Shown here one piece after another: positions 1-12,155 of a DNA stretch of 64,000 nucleotides (the stretch's first letter is position 1; each line of letters starts with the position of its first letter). The translations under genes and the position numbers were made by a program. The DNA lies in NCBI GenBank assembly GCA_018806985.1, contig JADANN010000198.1, positions 729,501 through 793,500 of the forward strand, in the 5' to 3' direction. The notes under the pieces were generated by a model. The model did not search any database, was not told where the DNA came from, and saw only the letters and a program-made list of their open reading frames with translations. This DNA is from Angiostrongylus vasorum (taxonomy: Eukaryota; Nematoda; Chromadorea; Rhabditida; Metastrongylidae).

Positions 1-541
1 ACTATACTGTCTTATTTAAGCGGATATTAATTTATTCCCGCCCATAGATGAATTTAAATTAAATTATTGCTCGCAATTCTTGAGAAAGAAGACGGCGAAT
101 TCATTGTTAAATTATATCGTCCATTTTGTGTTAATGAACACAAGAAGTGAGGTCCAAACCATAATCAAATTTTGGAAAGACGCCCCACACACTAGGAAAA
201 GAGCAAGAGTACGTGCTAAAAGAGAAAAGTGAAAGAACAAGTGCAAATACGGAACAGCTAATGACACAATAGTGTTGAAGTTCTCCTTAAGACATCAAGA
301 GCATTAAAGACCCTAAAGGAAATATTAGTAGCACATCACGGCGATAACTGCAAAGCTTTAAGTAGTACGAGGTGACAAGTAAATAAAGGGCAGATCTTTG
401 AATAAAAAGGCTCAAAAAAGTAGAAAGCGTATAAGGGCAGTGTAACAGCGCACTCATACACCTAAGTAATAATTCTAAAGAACTGATAGAATAAAAGACT
501 AAAAAACGAAGTGATTTTTAAAAGCAAAACTGGGAGAACAC
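1..541. other. Downstream of elks-1; no gene seen
   Basis: AT-rich sequence beyond the elks-1 stop codon, probably 3' UTR and intergenic DNA. No ORF or repeat recognised. Confidence 0.6.
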
Positions 542-3500
542 TCAGGCCCAAATTCCTTCAGAGTCGTCCAACTCTGCTGACACGGCCATCACATCTAGGT
601 AACGAAATATCTTGGAGACGCAGAACAACAGATGATAACTACGAAGGAAAACAACTTCAATTTAATTAATCGAAAAAAACGAACGATAGCATAAAGCACG
701 ACTTTACCTTGACGCGCACTCGGCTGCGAAACAAATGAGGTAGGAGCTCCAACAGTAACTGTCCCAGCTCCCTGTTGCATGACACTGCCTATGTCTTCTG
801 GTCGAATAACAACTGCACGGCTAAATAATGTGTTTTAATATATTCTAACCGTTGAAGTGTATATACAAATAAGACTGACTGCTGTGATTAACAACAGGCA
901 TGATACATTCAAACATAAAAAGGCAAAGCTCTCCGCGTTGAACAATCCCGGAGGGCTGTGCCACGCATACGACTTCATTAAGCATCGTTTGGAGGTAATC
1001 GAATGTATATCTGGCCTTTACAATGACTCGCGGTAGCCAACACATGTATCCAACCAGTGCTGCTATCATCCCAGACAAGCCTGGTACCAATTTGCCGAAC
1101 CCAGAGGGATGGAAGGCTTTGTGAGTCAAGGGCTCGGGGATCGATCTCATGTGTTGCATAGCGCCTCCGACCACTGTGCCACACGCACCCACACTCAAAC
1201 ACAACTTCATTTGTAAGAAAACCTCTACGAACCGTTCATTTTCCTGCTTAAGTTTGCGCATTAAAGCATCCTTGTGTCTGCGGACAGTGTCGATTTCTTC
1301 TCGAGGTGCACGAGATTTCTCAAGAAGTGCGAGATGTGTGTCTTTCTCGGCTATAGCCGCTAGCAAGGCTTCTTGCCTGAAAGACATTTTCGCGAAGTCA
1401 ATATTTTATTTAAAGAAATTGATTGACTATACACAATAATACTTCAACTGCAGCAGTTGCTCGATATGTTGACGCCGTTCTGCTTCAAACGCTCTAATAA
1501 GCTGCTCGCGTTCACTTGATCCACCTTCGGCCACTCGCTTCCTCAGTTCGGCATTCTCACGTCGTGCATCGTTCAACTGAAGAATCATAAATCGTAAATG
1601 ATCAGGTTTTCGGCGATAACAAATCCCTAATAAATGCGTAGTGAACTCGTAACCACTAGGTATTCCAAAGGTAGTCGAATACATACTTGGTCTTGTGGTG
1701 GCTCAACAACGTACGAAGTCAGCATTTTTATACTCCCAAACAAGTCTGCTAGCAATTTGCCGAGCACAAAGATTAGGGGAGCTGGTCTGTCTGGGAACGT
1801 GATCGAGCCAAGCACCGCAAGATTACTGCAGGGCACCTCTAACTACTGCGCTAGAGTTTTTTCAAATGCATTATAACCATATCTCTAAAATGGCTTTAAG
1901 AAGATGAAGACAAACGTTCTTTGCTTGTTCCTCTCGCCAAAATACTTAGTAGAAAGCAGTTTTTTTGATCTAACCGAAAATTACACAAGAACAGAATATC
2001 ATTCATATCCGTTTTAACCCATTCCTTATCCTCCTATAAAAAATCGTCTAAGCGATGGATTTGCTTTATCCTACTTTTTAGCTCCACATCTTTATACCAA
2101 TCTATGGTTAGAAAACCACTATTTTAACGCACCTGCTGATTCACTTGATGAAGAAGATGCTTCTGTTGAGAAAGGTGTACTTCACGTTCAGCAGTTATGC
2201 TCACCGATTCCCGCAGTGCCTCCTCTAACTCCTCGATTCTGTGTTCATTAAAACTCAGGAGATCAATAGGTCTATCTTGTCACAAAACACCCAACCAATA
2301 CCTTTTCTTCGCCTGAACACTAATTCCTCCAGAGAGAACACTACCCGGGAGTACAGCTGGAATTTCTCCCTACAAAATAAACGACGGAATACTGAAGTAA
2401 CGAAAACAGTGACAGTATAAAGAACATGAAACTATAGTTTAAAAAATAAAACTAATAATAAGGAAACTATAAACATGAACTCCTACCTTTGTTAATGTCC
2501 CGCTAATTGTCACATCCGTATCATCACGATCAACTGCGCTCTTCAGCTGTTTACACTGAGAACTCAACTGAGCGTTCTCCTTTTCCAGCTGACGCACCAT
2601 TTTCAACAATGTTTCAACTTCACCTCGGGCTGATTCGATCTGCGACAAGATTAAATGAAGACATCCTAATCAGCTAGGTTATCGCTGGAAAAAAACTGAT
2701 TTTTCATAAAAAACACCGCGGTTCGTCTTCGTTTACATTGGTATTCGACTGATGACAACATGAGAACGTCGGTTTTAAAAGATGACAATAGTGCAAAAAA
2801 CTATCTTCAATAAACAAATATAACTAAAAATTACAGTCAAAACAGTTATAAGGAAACATAAAGTGAACGAAGGAAGAAAAAATGTAGTTTGTATGATCAA
2901 AACATTCTGAAAGAAATTTTACCCAAACGTAACTGAAAGATTAAATAAGACCCAACTGAAGATTACGAACTGCTCGTCAAAGGGATTAAAAAGTTGCGCA
3001 GAATTCGATTCAGTTCCTCAAGCAAGAAGATAAGATCGTATCTCTATTAACACCAAGGAGTTGTTCGAGAAGGGAAGGAACTTGGAGCTTGATCTTACTC
3101 CAACACATTTAACACGACTAGTAATAAATGCCGGCCGTGAAAGAGCTTTGAAGGAATACCTACATCAGTGCAGGCAGATGAAACTACTAGAAGCAAAAAG
3201 AGAAAAGAACCACTCCGAAAAAAAAGTAGTCGTGAATTATGCGATTATATTGTTCCGATGTCAGCCTTGATGAACAAAGATGGGACCACCAAAACTTCCC
3301 TCTATGATATGGAACTAATAACGGAAAAGTTCCTCGCCAACTTTTACCATTCCACAATCCCCGTGCTGCACCCTAAAACCCTCGCTGGAAAAAAAACATC
3401 TGGAATTCTTCCGTCCCGGGTTTGAGTTGCGATACAAAGCCTGAAAACAGTCACAGCTCCAGGACCAGGTAATATTACCGTCGACATCATTAGAAGTGTA

Positions 3501-6500
3501 GGCCACAATTTACATACACTTCTCGCAAGCCACATGACATCTCTTACCTTCAAAAGGGGAAAAAAATTCCAGGCTATGAAGTACGTCGCAAACGGTCATC
3601 CTGCCAAGAAAGGTGAGCGAATGGATCTTCGTAACCATTGCCCGATATGCTTTCTGGGTGTACATTACACGAAGATTATCCTGCTGCGCATATCAAGGAC
3701 ACTGGATGAGGCGCAACTAGTTCAGCAAGCAGTATTCCGACAGGGATTTTGCTACATGGACTACATCGAAAGCCAGCTCAGGGTCATTGAAGTTTGTCGG
3801 GAATATCACCTGCCAGTAGTCCTAACTTTTTGGCGACTATGGCAAAAGCGTTTGACAGTGTCGAAACGAATGCAATTCTATCAGCACAAAAACCTTCGTT
3901 TCGCCGACGACATCGTCATCTCCTCAAGAAGCACCAACGAAGCAGCGAGAAATATCAGTAAGCTCAACAAAGCGGGAAAAAAGATCGGACCATGCATAAA
4001 GAGGAAGGAGACCCAGTCCACAAAAAACCGACGGTGTGAAGGCGATCAGATCAAAATGGATGGTTCTCTGATTGCAGAGAACATCTCATACGTACACCTT
4101 GGGCGCTCAAGTAACATGTAGAACGACACGGAGGGATTCGACAGAAGGAGAGCAGCATGGGCCTCATTCGGGCTATTCTAGGAAGCCACCGACTCGAAAA
4201 TCCGCGCTCAGCTCTTCGATTCAACGTGCTCCCAGTGCTCTGTTATGCTGCAGAGAAGTGGGCTGATGCTTCAACCACGTCAAAAATCTGCGAAATACTC
4301 ATACAGCGCTTCAACGATGCGGTGTTCCTATCTTCGAAATCTGTCCAATCTTCTGCACTCTGGAGAATCTACATCGATGGCGAAACATAGATATGCCGAC
4401 CACATAATGAACACTATGGGCTGGTCACATATTGAGAACAACGGACGGCAGATGGACGAAGAGAACTGTTGAGTGGACTAGAAGAGGATGCAGGCGTCCC
4501 TTGGGACGCCACCTACACGTTGGTCGGACGTGTTCGCGACCAAAGTTAATCAGTTGTGCACGCAGCTGCAGTTATTTTACGAACCACGGTGTGAGACTCG
4601 CACCTACCACTATGCTCGAATAAAACCACCGCCATAGTCGACGATTGCGAGGGAAAGAAATGAATGGCAAATGTGCTGGAATACGCAGAACTGGTGAAGA
4701 CGGACCGTCCAAGTGTCTAAGCAAGTATGTAAATGACAATAGCGCTTTTGATATATCTCAAAAAAGTAAGGGTGAATGTACTCAAATAACAAAATTGTGT
4801 GCCATATTGCTAGGAATATTGATCTCCGAGAGTTTTAACCTAGCGTTATTTGCAATTTTTTTAACACGGAGCATGGAAACAAAAACGATGAAAATGCTTA
4901 CCTCTCGACGAAGTTCGTCTGGCCCTTTGTCAATCATAACAGCTTGTAGACGTTGTTGTGAACTAGCAAGTTCGCGGTCCATGTCTCCAATCTTTAAAAC
5001 TAATGAAATTAGAGGAACGAACAATGACCTTGCTATTACGGAATTTAAAATTCGTATCCACACTAACCTTTTCGTTCTGGGACTCTAGAAGCACGTCGCG
5101 GTCAGCAAGCTCTTTCTGCAGATTTTCCAAGTTGCTTCTAAGCTGTAGCAACTAAAAATTGAATTGTTGAAAGAATTCGATGTCAGTGTCGAGAAAGTAC
5201 ATCAGTTCCCATTGGAATAAAAAAAGAAGGGAAGAAAAAAGAAAAAAAGTAGTCAATATTTCTTATGAAGGCTAGTTTAAACTATCGTAAAAGACACTCA
5301 ATTTAGTTTCAGTTATTTCATGATATAGCTTAATTACAGACACGTTCCTCTAAACGGTTTACCGCCTCATTGTGGCTGGTAGGTGTTGCTGGATGTCGGG
5401 CTGCGATGTACAGCGGGGAGATTCATCCCCCTGGTAGGGTCTCCCAAGCTGAGGATTCTAGCGTTTCCATCAGGAAGCCTAGCTAAGAGTAAACCAATAC
5501 CAGGATCGATCACCGTCCTGGTATCAAATTAGTCGCATGGTGGCAAACCTGATCCTCAAGGGCTGCGACTGCCTGTGGTGGTGAAGACCTGGGGCAGACT
5601 TTGGCCAGGCTGACCTTGGGATTCCAGGGAACCACAATGGCTTAACCAGCAAATTTCCGAAAAACAGAGATTACGCTGGGGCTCGCACAATCAGTGAACA
5701 GGGACCATCCAAGTATCCAAGTAAGTAGAATGGAAGCAGGAAGACTGCTATGCGTAAATGAAGGGGAACTGATTAGAAGTTTTATCCGTTATTGCTCAAA
5801 TTATGATTACCTCAGCCTGATACGTTTCTTGTTGCTCCATTCTTTCCGTCTCAGAATTTCGTCTCAACTGGTCTATGTACTCTTCGAGGCGTTTCTTTTC
5901 GAGAGTTACTGCAAAAGAAAGCAACTATAGTAACGAAACTAGTAAATGGAAGAGCATACACACGTTTTATTAACAGCACATTGATAGTGCTAGCATTCTT
6001 ATCCATGTTCCAAGCAAGCTTATCAAACGCCAGACTAGTAAATCCCAAGAAATAAGTGAAAACCAACGGAGACGTTCACAAATCATTCTACTGATCATTG
6101 TATCGCTGATGAAACTAATTAACATAGTGAATCACAGTCTTAACCTTTTATTTACTACCTATTCTTTTTTTTAATGGCAGGGTAGGTTGCGAAATATAAC
6201 TTTCATAATGCTAAGATATCTGCAAAACTCCGGACCACAAGCGTCTGCGGTGGGGAACGAACGCGCTATTATCCTTTCCGGGGAGTAACGCGTGATTTTG
6301 ATTATAACTAAAGCTTCAGCTTAACTGGATTCAATGCCGATTTGGGCTCCCTAGATCAATTCCGTTGACGGGTGATTGCTGATGGCTGTGATCGATAGAA
6401 CTAGCTGAGAGACAGGCGAAACGAAGGACCCGATAGTGCGGTGGTGAACGCGTTACTCCCCGGAAAGGACAATAGCGCGTTCGTTCCCCACCGCAGACAC

Positions 6501-7819
6501 TTGCAGTCCGGGGTTTTGCAAATATCTCAGCACCATGAAAGCTAACATAGTAAAATTCTGCCCAAAAGATACACTAATGTGCTTGAACCAGCTTACACCT
6601 ATTTATTTCTGGGTCTCGATCTTAGCTACAATGCATAGAACAGTGTCCTTCTAACTATCGGGAAAATAGTGCACAACCTTACTTCTCAATGTAGATTAAG
6701 AAAAACTACTACTTGAAAAGCGTATACGCAGTAATCCAACAAATTGTGGGCTCAGTTATATTACCAGTCATGTAACATACTCTTACCTAATTCTATCTTG
6801 TCCTTTAGCTCTTTCTCTTTCATCACATCAGGACGACTCAATAATCGGATCTGGAAACATGACTCTAAAAAACGTGAACTGAGTGTGGAAATGCAGTTTG
6901 AAATATACCGAAGTGTATCTTTAGTATTTTGTTTCAAAATGAATGCTTTAACCACCTTTGCACTATCGAGCTCCGCTTCCTTATCTCGTAAAGATGTTTC
7001 CAAGCCGTCAATTCGTCCTATCATTTGAGAAATTCGGTGATCCGATTGTTGAAGCTGAAAAGGTCTTTGTACACAAAAGAACGGTGGACTTCCCTTTTTT
7101 GTTGTTCTGTTCCCGTTTTTTTTTTTTCAAAAACTAAATTGGGCCTGCCAAAAATGCCTCGAAAAGGCAGTTAAAAATTATGCAACAAAAACAATGACTG
7201 TTTTATCCTTCACCGTTTGGAAATAGCATATTTAACTTTAAAGTAACCCCAGAATTGTTGCAGCCATTTTCCCATAACCGAAAAGAAGAGGTAAGAAGTA
7301 CTCGACAACCACCCAAGACCGCAGAAAGAAATGGTATTGCCCATTTTTTCTTCATATTTTCTTTACATAAAGATCAAACCAGATAAGAATATAACATACC
7401 TGCTCATTCTTTTCACCCATTTCCCCTTTAATATTAACAAGTTCACTTTCCAAAAGCTCTATTCGCCGATCTCTTTGCTCCATTTGCTGGTTCTTACCCT
7501 CCAACTTTTGCCTAAGGGCATCAACCTGGAATCAAATATCCTAAGCAACCAATAATCTATTTCAGCTTCATCAGTATTAACCTTTCTCCTTGTGTTTTGA
7601 ATCACCACGACAATGCTAACATCTGCATCACTGATAATCAAACTAATTATTAACTCAAGCCAACATCAATAACAGCAAATCATATTTGCCGTACAACCAA
7701 AACAATCAGGTTCACTCAAGAGACAAAAATAAACAATAGAAGTAAACAAAACAAGTGTTTCGCACTTTTACTATGATCCACCTTGCTTTTAGTAGTTCTG
7801 AACAGGGAGAGAGGGACAC

Positions 7820-7870
<51 letters not shown>

Positions 7871-10800
7871 GAGAGAGAAACAGAGAGTATCCATAAGTGG
7901 CAATCATTGGTTTGCCGTAGGGCTCATACTTAAACGTAGCTTACCGAGCTCATTTGGATGTAGCGTGGAGCTTGTTTATCAGATCCGACCTTCATGCAAT
8001 TATCAATCACATGATTGCAGCTCGTAAAACACCAATTCAACGTACACATAAACATGATTACTGAAGACGTAACTAAACCGCTTTAGCAGAGACAGAAACC
8101 GATTCCCCTAATCCATTGACACCGCAGTGCGACCCCTGTACCTTTAGATTCGCGCTCAAATCCTTGCTTGACACCTGGCAACGGCGTAGCTTTACGACCA
8201 ACCAGCCTGATGACATATTTCACATGAATGAAATCAATACTATGTCGCTGTAGGTTAGTTCGTAACAAGGTTTAATACATTTCTAAGCTCACACTAAAGC
8301 TTAAAGACAAAGTTTTGGTTCTAACATGAGTGATTGAATGCATATCTAGCCTTTTACAAAGACTCGCGGTGGCCTACCGATGTATCGAACTAGTGCTGCT
8401 ACCCTCCCAGACAAGTCTGGTACCAATTTGCCGATCCCGGAGGAATGGAAGGCTTGCTGGATTAGGAGTGCGGAAATCGATCCCATGTGTACTGCAGGGC
8501 GCCTCCGGCCACTACGCCACATGCGCGCCCATTGTGACGACGAGTTTGGTTAATTATATGCCCATTGGATATGTAACTTCTAGAATGCGCATCAGGACGA
8601 AAACGCATTAAAGCGTCAATTACAATGAAGCAGGTATTTAATGACGAATTACGCCCCTTTATATCAAGAAAGCAAATACTTTGCCTTCAACTGCAGTAAA
8701 ATACCGACCTTTGAGAACAGTTGAAAAGCCATATTGCGAAAAATACAGAGAATCTTACGTCGCCTTGCATGAGAGTATGTTGTTGCTCCCTATTGGTAAT
8801 CTGTTGCTTAAGTAATTGCACATGCTGTCGCAAATCAGCCGCTTGCTCTTCCGCAGTCCTCATCCTGGCCTGACATTGGGCAAGCTCCGCTTTTCTCTCA
8901 CTCAGTTCCACCTCTGATCGCTCCATTTTCATCCGCAGCGTTATCTTAAAAGACAAACATTCGACTATTTCGAACCGCGTAAAATCATTAAGTAAGATAA
9001 AATTGCAACTTCTATGAAACATTCACACCATCTCGTGGCTGGTAATGGTTTTGTCGGTGAAATCACGTGGCTGGTTTGTTCGACTAATACGCAATCTAGA
9101 CAATTCATCTTGCAGCTCATTTATCCTGGCTTGCTGAAAAACATCCATCTATCTCTCAGGCCGAGTAATGTAACCTGTAAGCAATACAAAACAACAGCTG
9201 TCATACATCTAAGAACATAAACCTTTTCATCCACTAAGCGAAGTGCATTCCCAAGAGCCATACGACTAGCAGGATCCTAAACTATCAATTGTGAAAAAAA
9301 ACAACTGTGAACAGAACCGGTGGGCTCACAACTTGTCCCAGGATCTGCTGCTCGTTAGTTTTTAACATCTCCTGCAGCTGAGCCACTGTATCTTGAAGTT
9401 CGCGAATTCGCACATCGGCCAAGCTTGCACGCCCTACAATGAGATGTTTAGTTCTCCTATTAGGATGGTTTAAAATAACGGACGCCCTTATCGTAACCAA
9501 TTACTCAAACGCATTTTGCAAAAAAGTGCTAGATATTTGCAAACAATGATCTTGTTTTTCCGTTTCTTACTTACTTAGAGACTTGGATGGCTCATCTTCA
9601 TCGGTTGTGCGTGCTCCAGCATAATTCCCACTTTTTTCGAAGTTTGCTGGTTTAGCCATCGTGGTTCCTTGGAGTCCCAAGGTCAGCTTGACCAGTCTGC
9701 CTCAACACATGCAGCCGCTGCCCTTGTGGATCAGAGGGAAACCTGCCTCCATACGACTAGTTTGATACCACGATGGTGGAGGATCCTGATCCTGGTTTAC
9801 TCTTAGCTGGGCTTCCTGACGGGAACGGCGGACTATTTCTCAGCTTGGAAGACCCCTGCCGGAGCGACTGCAGGAACACCTCTCTTAGCCACGATGAGGC
9901 GATAAATCGTTAGGCTTTTCGTTTCGGACCTTATGAATACATTCTTTAACAAATATTTATTTCACGAACTACTGTAGAATAGAGTGCTAAGGCTTATTTT
10001 CAGTTATTCTAACATTTAATTTACAGTGGTCCTCTCGACTGAAATAATGGTGTTAAAGAAAGAAATACGTGAAGGCTTGCTTCATCAGCTGGAACTCTGT
10101 TATCAGCATAGCAACTTGAAACGTTATCATCTTTTGTTACTGAAGCAAATCCGGATGCAAAATGCGTAAATAGTTTGAAAAACCAAAGATATATGAGTTT
10201 TGGCGAAGAAGGCTGTGGGTGCTCATTAGCAGTTCATGACGACCATCTAAAAACGTCAATCGAAGCCAACCCTTCAAAAACTACCAATCGATGTCATGCC
10301 AAGAACTTGTTAGTTCATAATCGCTAACCATCTAAAAAAAAGTGGAAACGTGAGAAAGCCGGATAAATAGGTGCGACACAAAATGAACGATGAGCAAGTA
10401 GACCACCGATATGCAGTCTGCTCTGTGACACGATCAAGTGTATGAATACGAGCACAGCTCCTAGGATAAACATAGGCTGAGTGGATGGATGCCCACGCAC
10501 CAATAATATCCGATTATGACGTCCTAGAATTTTTTTCGTGCCACCACTTACCACTTGTCGTAACCTTTGTCGAGTATGAAAAACAGTCCAGCAGGGCTAA
10601 AAGTTTGCCCAACGAGAACGACCCATTCATTTATCGATCGTATTGTGAAGTACTGTCAAAACTGGATGCTATACAAAAACCGATGACGTTTAACGCAGTA
10701 GTAAGAGTACCGTGAAGTTACTAAACACTTCCTAAATTCGAACCACCACCAAAAAGGTTATGATTCGGTTATGGTACAACCGACTACTCTATCTAACTTC

Positions 10801-11564
10801 CTCATTTCGACAAACCGATCATCATGAGATGGGTCCTTTCAAAAACTGCCTCCAGGGGGCCGATCAGCATCTTTCACAACAAGGCACATATTCCACATTC
10901 AGTACTGCAGAAAATGAAAGAAATAAATTCCGTGACTCCGTCTCATTAAGCGCACTGGTTGAATCTCTAAAGATCTACAACCTGCTACTGGAATAAGTAA
11001 ATTTGTGTCCCGTTAGGAAAACGGTTTAGATTCCAATAGTTCTTAATTCGACTAACATTTATTACGACATCTTAACAATGACGCTCAAAACTGGCCGTTT
11101 TCGACTCGACCTGGTAGCTACCAAGAAAACATTCAAATGCTTAATTCTCTTACAACATATGGTTATTTCTATTTTAAAACAAGCTAGAAACATGTTCTGA
11201 CCATAAGTTATGAAGTGATAAAAGCGATTTGATTCACTGGGAACTCACCGACATCCTGCGCAATCGGCGGGATTGCTGTAGAAGTTTGCAACAACCGCTC
11301 AGCTTCCCTCCGCATTTGACGCTCCTTCTGAGAATATGGAGAGCAAAATAAACATTAGTTTATGACCTCACTAAAAATGATAGTAGAGAGAAACAATACC
11401 TTAAGCTCAGGGCTCCAGAAGGTCTTGATGGAGTTCATTGTTTGATTGAGCTTCTCTATACTTGCTTGGTAATCAGCTTTAAGTTGCTCATATTCCTCAG
11501 CTAGTGAGAGAGAGCCATGAAGTCGTCCGGTGCTTCCTCCGCCACCTTCCGAGTAATGTGACAT
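542..11564 (-). CDS. elks-1: ELKS/CAST (ERC family) presynaptic active-zone scaffold, complete 19-exon model
   Basis: Coiled-coil scaffold of the presynaptic active zone that binds RIM and liprin. Exons (5' to 3'): 11400-11564, 11249-11327, 9333-9433, 9223-9276, 9029-9133, 8759-8944, 7400-7525, 6956-7054, 6787-6850, 5811-5908, 5068-5151, 4902-4991, 2487-2639, 2302-2369, 2133-2238, 1443-1576, 1233-1376, 708-820, 542-594. All junctions have GT..AG and matching phase; total 2,022 nt, about 673 residues. Family signatures: TMNSIKTFWSPELK in exon 1, IEELEEALRESV in exon 15, RQEALLAAIAEKD at the exon 16/17 junction, and the C-terminus DSEGIWA, the IWA motif known in CAST/ERC proteins to bind the RIM PDZ domain. 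Most of the protein is predicted heptad coiled coil (ELQ, LEKEN, LRRE runs). The start ATG at 11564 follows a TTTTAG acceptor, compatible with trans-splicing. Shorter than vertebrate ERC (about 950 residues); small exons could be missing. Introns carry an RTE remnant and several SINE-like repeats. Confidence 0.9.
893..1198 (-). repeat. Family A SINE-like element, copy A1
   Basis: Minus-strand copy of a tRNA-derived SINE-like family: head GTGTGGCACAGTGGTCGGAG (box A-like TGGCRCAGTGG), box B-like ATCGATCC, body GGCAAATTGGTACCAGGC and ATACATGTGTTGGCTACCGCG, end TAATGAAGTCGTATGCGTGG ... CGCGGAGAGCTTTGCC. It lies in the intron between elks-1 exons 17 and 18, starting just beyond the exon 17 donor, in the sense orientation. 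Confidence 0.7.
3000..4640 (+). mobile_element. Degraded RTE-type non-LTR retrotransposon, inside an elks-1 intron (antisense)
   Basis: Plus-strand pieces in shifting frames match the ORF of nematode RTE-like endonuclease/reverse transcriptase elements. The pre-RT region is 3061-3430 (THLTRLVINAGRERALKE; ELCDYIVPMSALMN). RT palm pieces follow at 3534-3850 (LRNHCPICFLGVHYTK; AVFRQGFCYMDYIES; VIEVCREYHLPVVLTF), then the catalytic FADDIV motif near 3899. Post-RT segments include YVHLGRS near 4085, PVLCYAAEKWAD near 4231 and KHRYADHIMN near 4382. About 100 residues between RT motifs A and C are missing, and there are several frameshifts and stops, so it is dead. It sits between elks-1 exons 12 and 13 in opposite orientation. 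Confidence 0.8.
5352..5735 (+). repeat. Family B interspersed repeat, copy B1 (full length)
   Basis: About 380 bp: AACGGTTTACCGCCTCATTG start, CTGCGATGTACAGCGG, CCAATACCAGGATCGATCAC, GCATGGTGGCAAAC, GACCTGGGGCAGACTTTGGC, GAACCACAATGGCTTAACC, and the terminal CATCCAAGTATCCAAGTAAG. Class unknown: no coding capacity, no terminal inverted repeats. In the elks-1 intron between exons 10 and 11, antisense to the gene. Confidence 0.72.
6205..6548. repeat. Family C inverted pair (hairpin)
   Basis: The left arm (ATGCTAAGATATCTGCAAAA ... GGTGGGGAACGAACGCGCTA ... GGGGAGTAACGCG, to about 6,294) is repeated inverted at 6,450-6,535 (CGCGTTACTCCCCGGAAAGG, AGCGCGTTCGTTCCCCACCG, GGGGTTTTGCAAATATCTCA), about 85 bp per arm. 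Between them is the usual family C upstream part (CAGCTTAACTGGATTCAATG, GACGGGTGATTGCTGATGG, GAGAGACAGGCGAAACGAAG). So one full plus-strand copy is met by a second copy's 3' half. In the elks-1 intron between exons 9 and 10. Confidence 0.7.
7822..7882. repeat. (GA)n microsatellite
   Basis: A run of GA dinucleotides with a few interruptions, in the elks-1 intron between exons 6 and 7. It produces the Ser/Leu-only and Arg/Glu-only false ORFs on the two strands. Confidence 0.95.
8325..8540 (-). repeat. Family A SINE-like element, copy A2 (partial)
   Basis: Minus-strand copy: GGGCGCGCATGTGGCGTAGT head, then GCAAATTGGTACCAGACTTG and CATCGGTAGGCCACCGCGAG, ending at CATTCAATCACTC. The 3' tail module seen in other copies is missing. 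It lies in the elks-1 intron between exons 6 and 7. Confidence 0.7.
9572..9910 (-). repeat. Family B interspersed repeat, copy B2
   Basis: Minus-strand copy: starting near 9,905 (CATCGTGGCTAAGAGAGGTG), CCAGCTAAGAGTAAACCAGG, TCAAACTAGTCGTATGGAGG, GACTGGTCAAGCTGACC, ATGGCTAAACCAGCAAAC, and the end GCCATCCAAGTCTCTAAGTA. Together with elks-1 this is sense-oriented, in the intron between exons 2 and 3. Confidence 0.7.
10540..10990 (+). mobile_element. RTE-like retrotransposon fragment
   Basis: The plus-strand frame at 10,485-10,715 contains HHLPLVVTFVEYEKQ, which resembles the RT motif A segment of nematode RTE elements (LPLVLTFVDYEKAFD). The next frame (10,760-10,996) reads LQGADQHLSQQGTYS and is open but not clearly related. 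Only a short remnant; it lies in the large first intron region of elks-1 between exons 2 and 3. Confidence 0.45.
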
Positions 11565-11859
11565 TCTAAAACAAACGACACGTTTACGCAGTTTTCATCA
11601 CAACACACATGTTGTTACAAATATCTAGCAAGTATATAGTGTAATTAGGCAAAAAAAGCACATTTTTTTCAAAGGTTACCCATTCACTACAACAACGTAG
11701 AATTCCTCACTACCACTTGGCGGCCGGCTGCGGAAAGAAAAATGCAGAGAAGATAAAACAATCATTTCGCTGAGAACGCCCGACGCGAAAATCGATTCTG
11801 TATACTAATTACACGACCCGCATAGTACATTCCTCCAGCACCAAAGCACGTTAGTCCAA

Positions 11860-12155
11860 AGATAAATAGAAGATAAGGCTCTCGGCGTTGATCAATCTCT
11901 GAGGGATACGTCACGCATTCGACTTCACTAAGCATCGTTGGAGGCAACTGCATGCACATCTGGTCTTTACAATGATTCGCGGTGGCCTACCGATGTATCG
12001 AGCCAGTGCTGCTATCCTCCCAGGCAAGTCTGGTACCAATTTATCGACACGACCCCAGAGTGAAGGAGGGCTAGGTGAGCCATGGGCGCGAGGATCGATT
12101 CCATATGTGGGTTGCAAGGCGCCTTCGACCACTGCGCTACACGTGCCGCTCCAAC
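11860..12155 (-). repeat. Family A SINE-like element, copy A3
   Basis: Minus-strand copy upstream of elks-1: GTGTAGCGCAGTGGTCGAAG head, ATCGATCCTCGCGCCC, TAAATTGGTACCAGACTTG, CATCGGTAGGCCACCGCGAA, and the AGTGAAGTCGAATGCGTGAC / GATTGATCAACGCCGAGAGC tail. Diverged in places but nearly full length. Confidence 0.7.

Noticed and set aside
7712..7907. Ser/Leu-rich minus-strand ORFs and an Arg/Glu-rich plus-strand ORF
   Set aside because: Products of the (GA)n run; no other coding signal.
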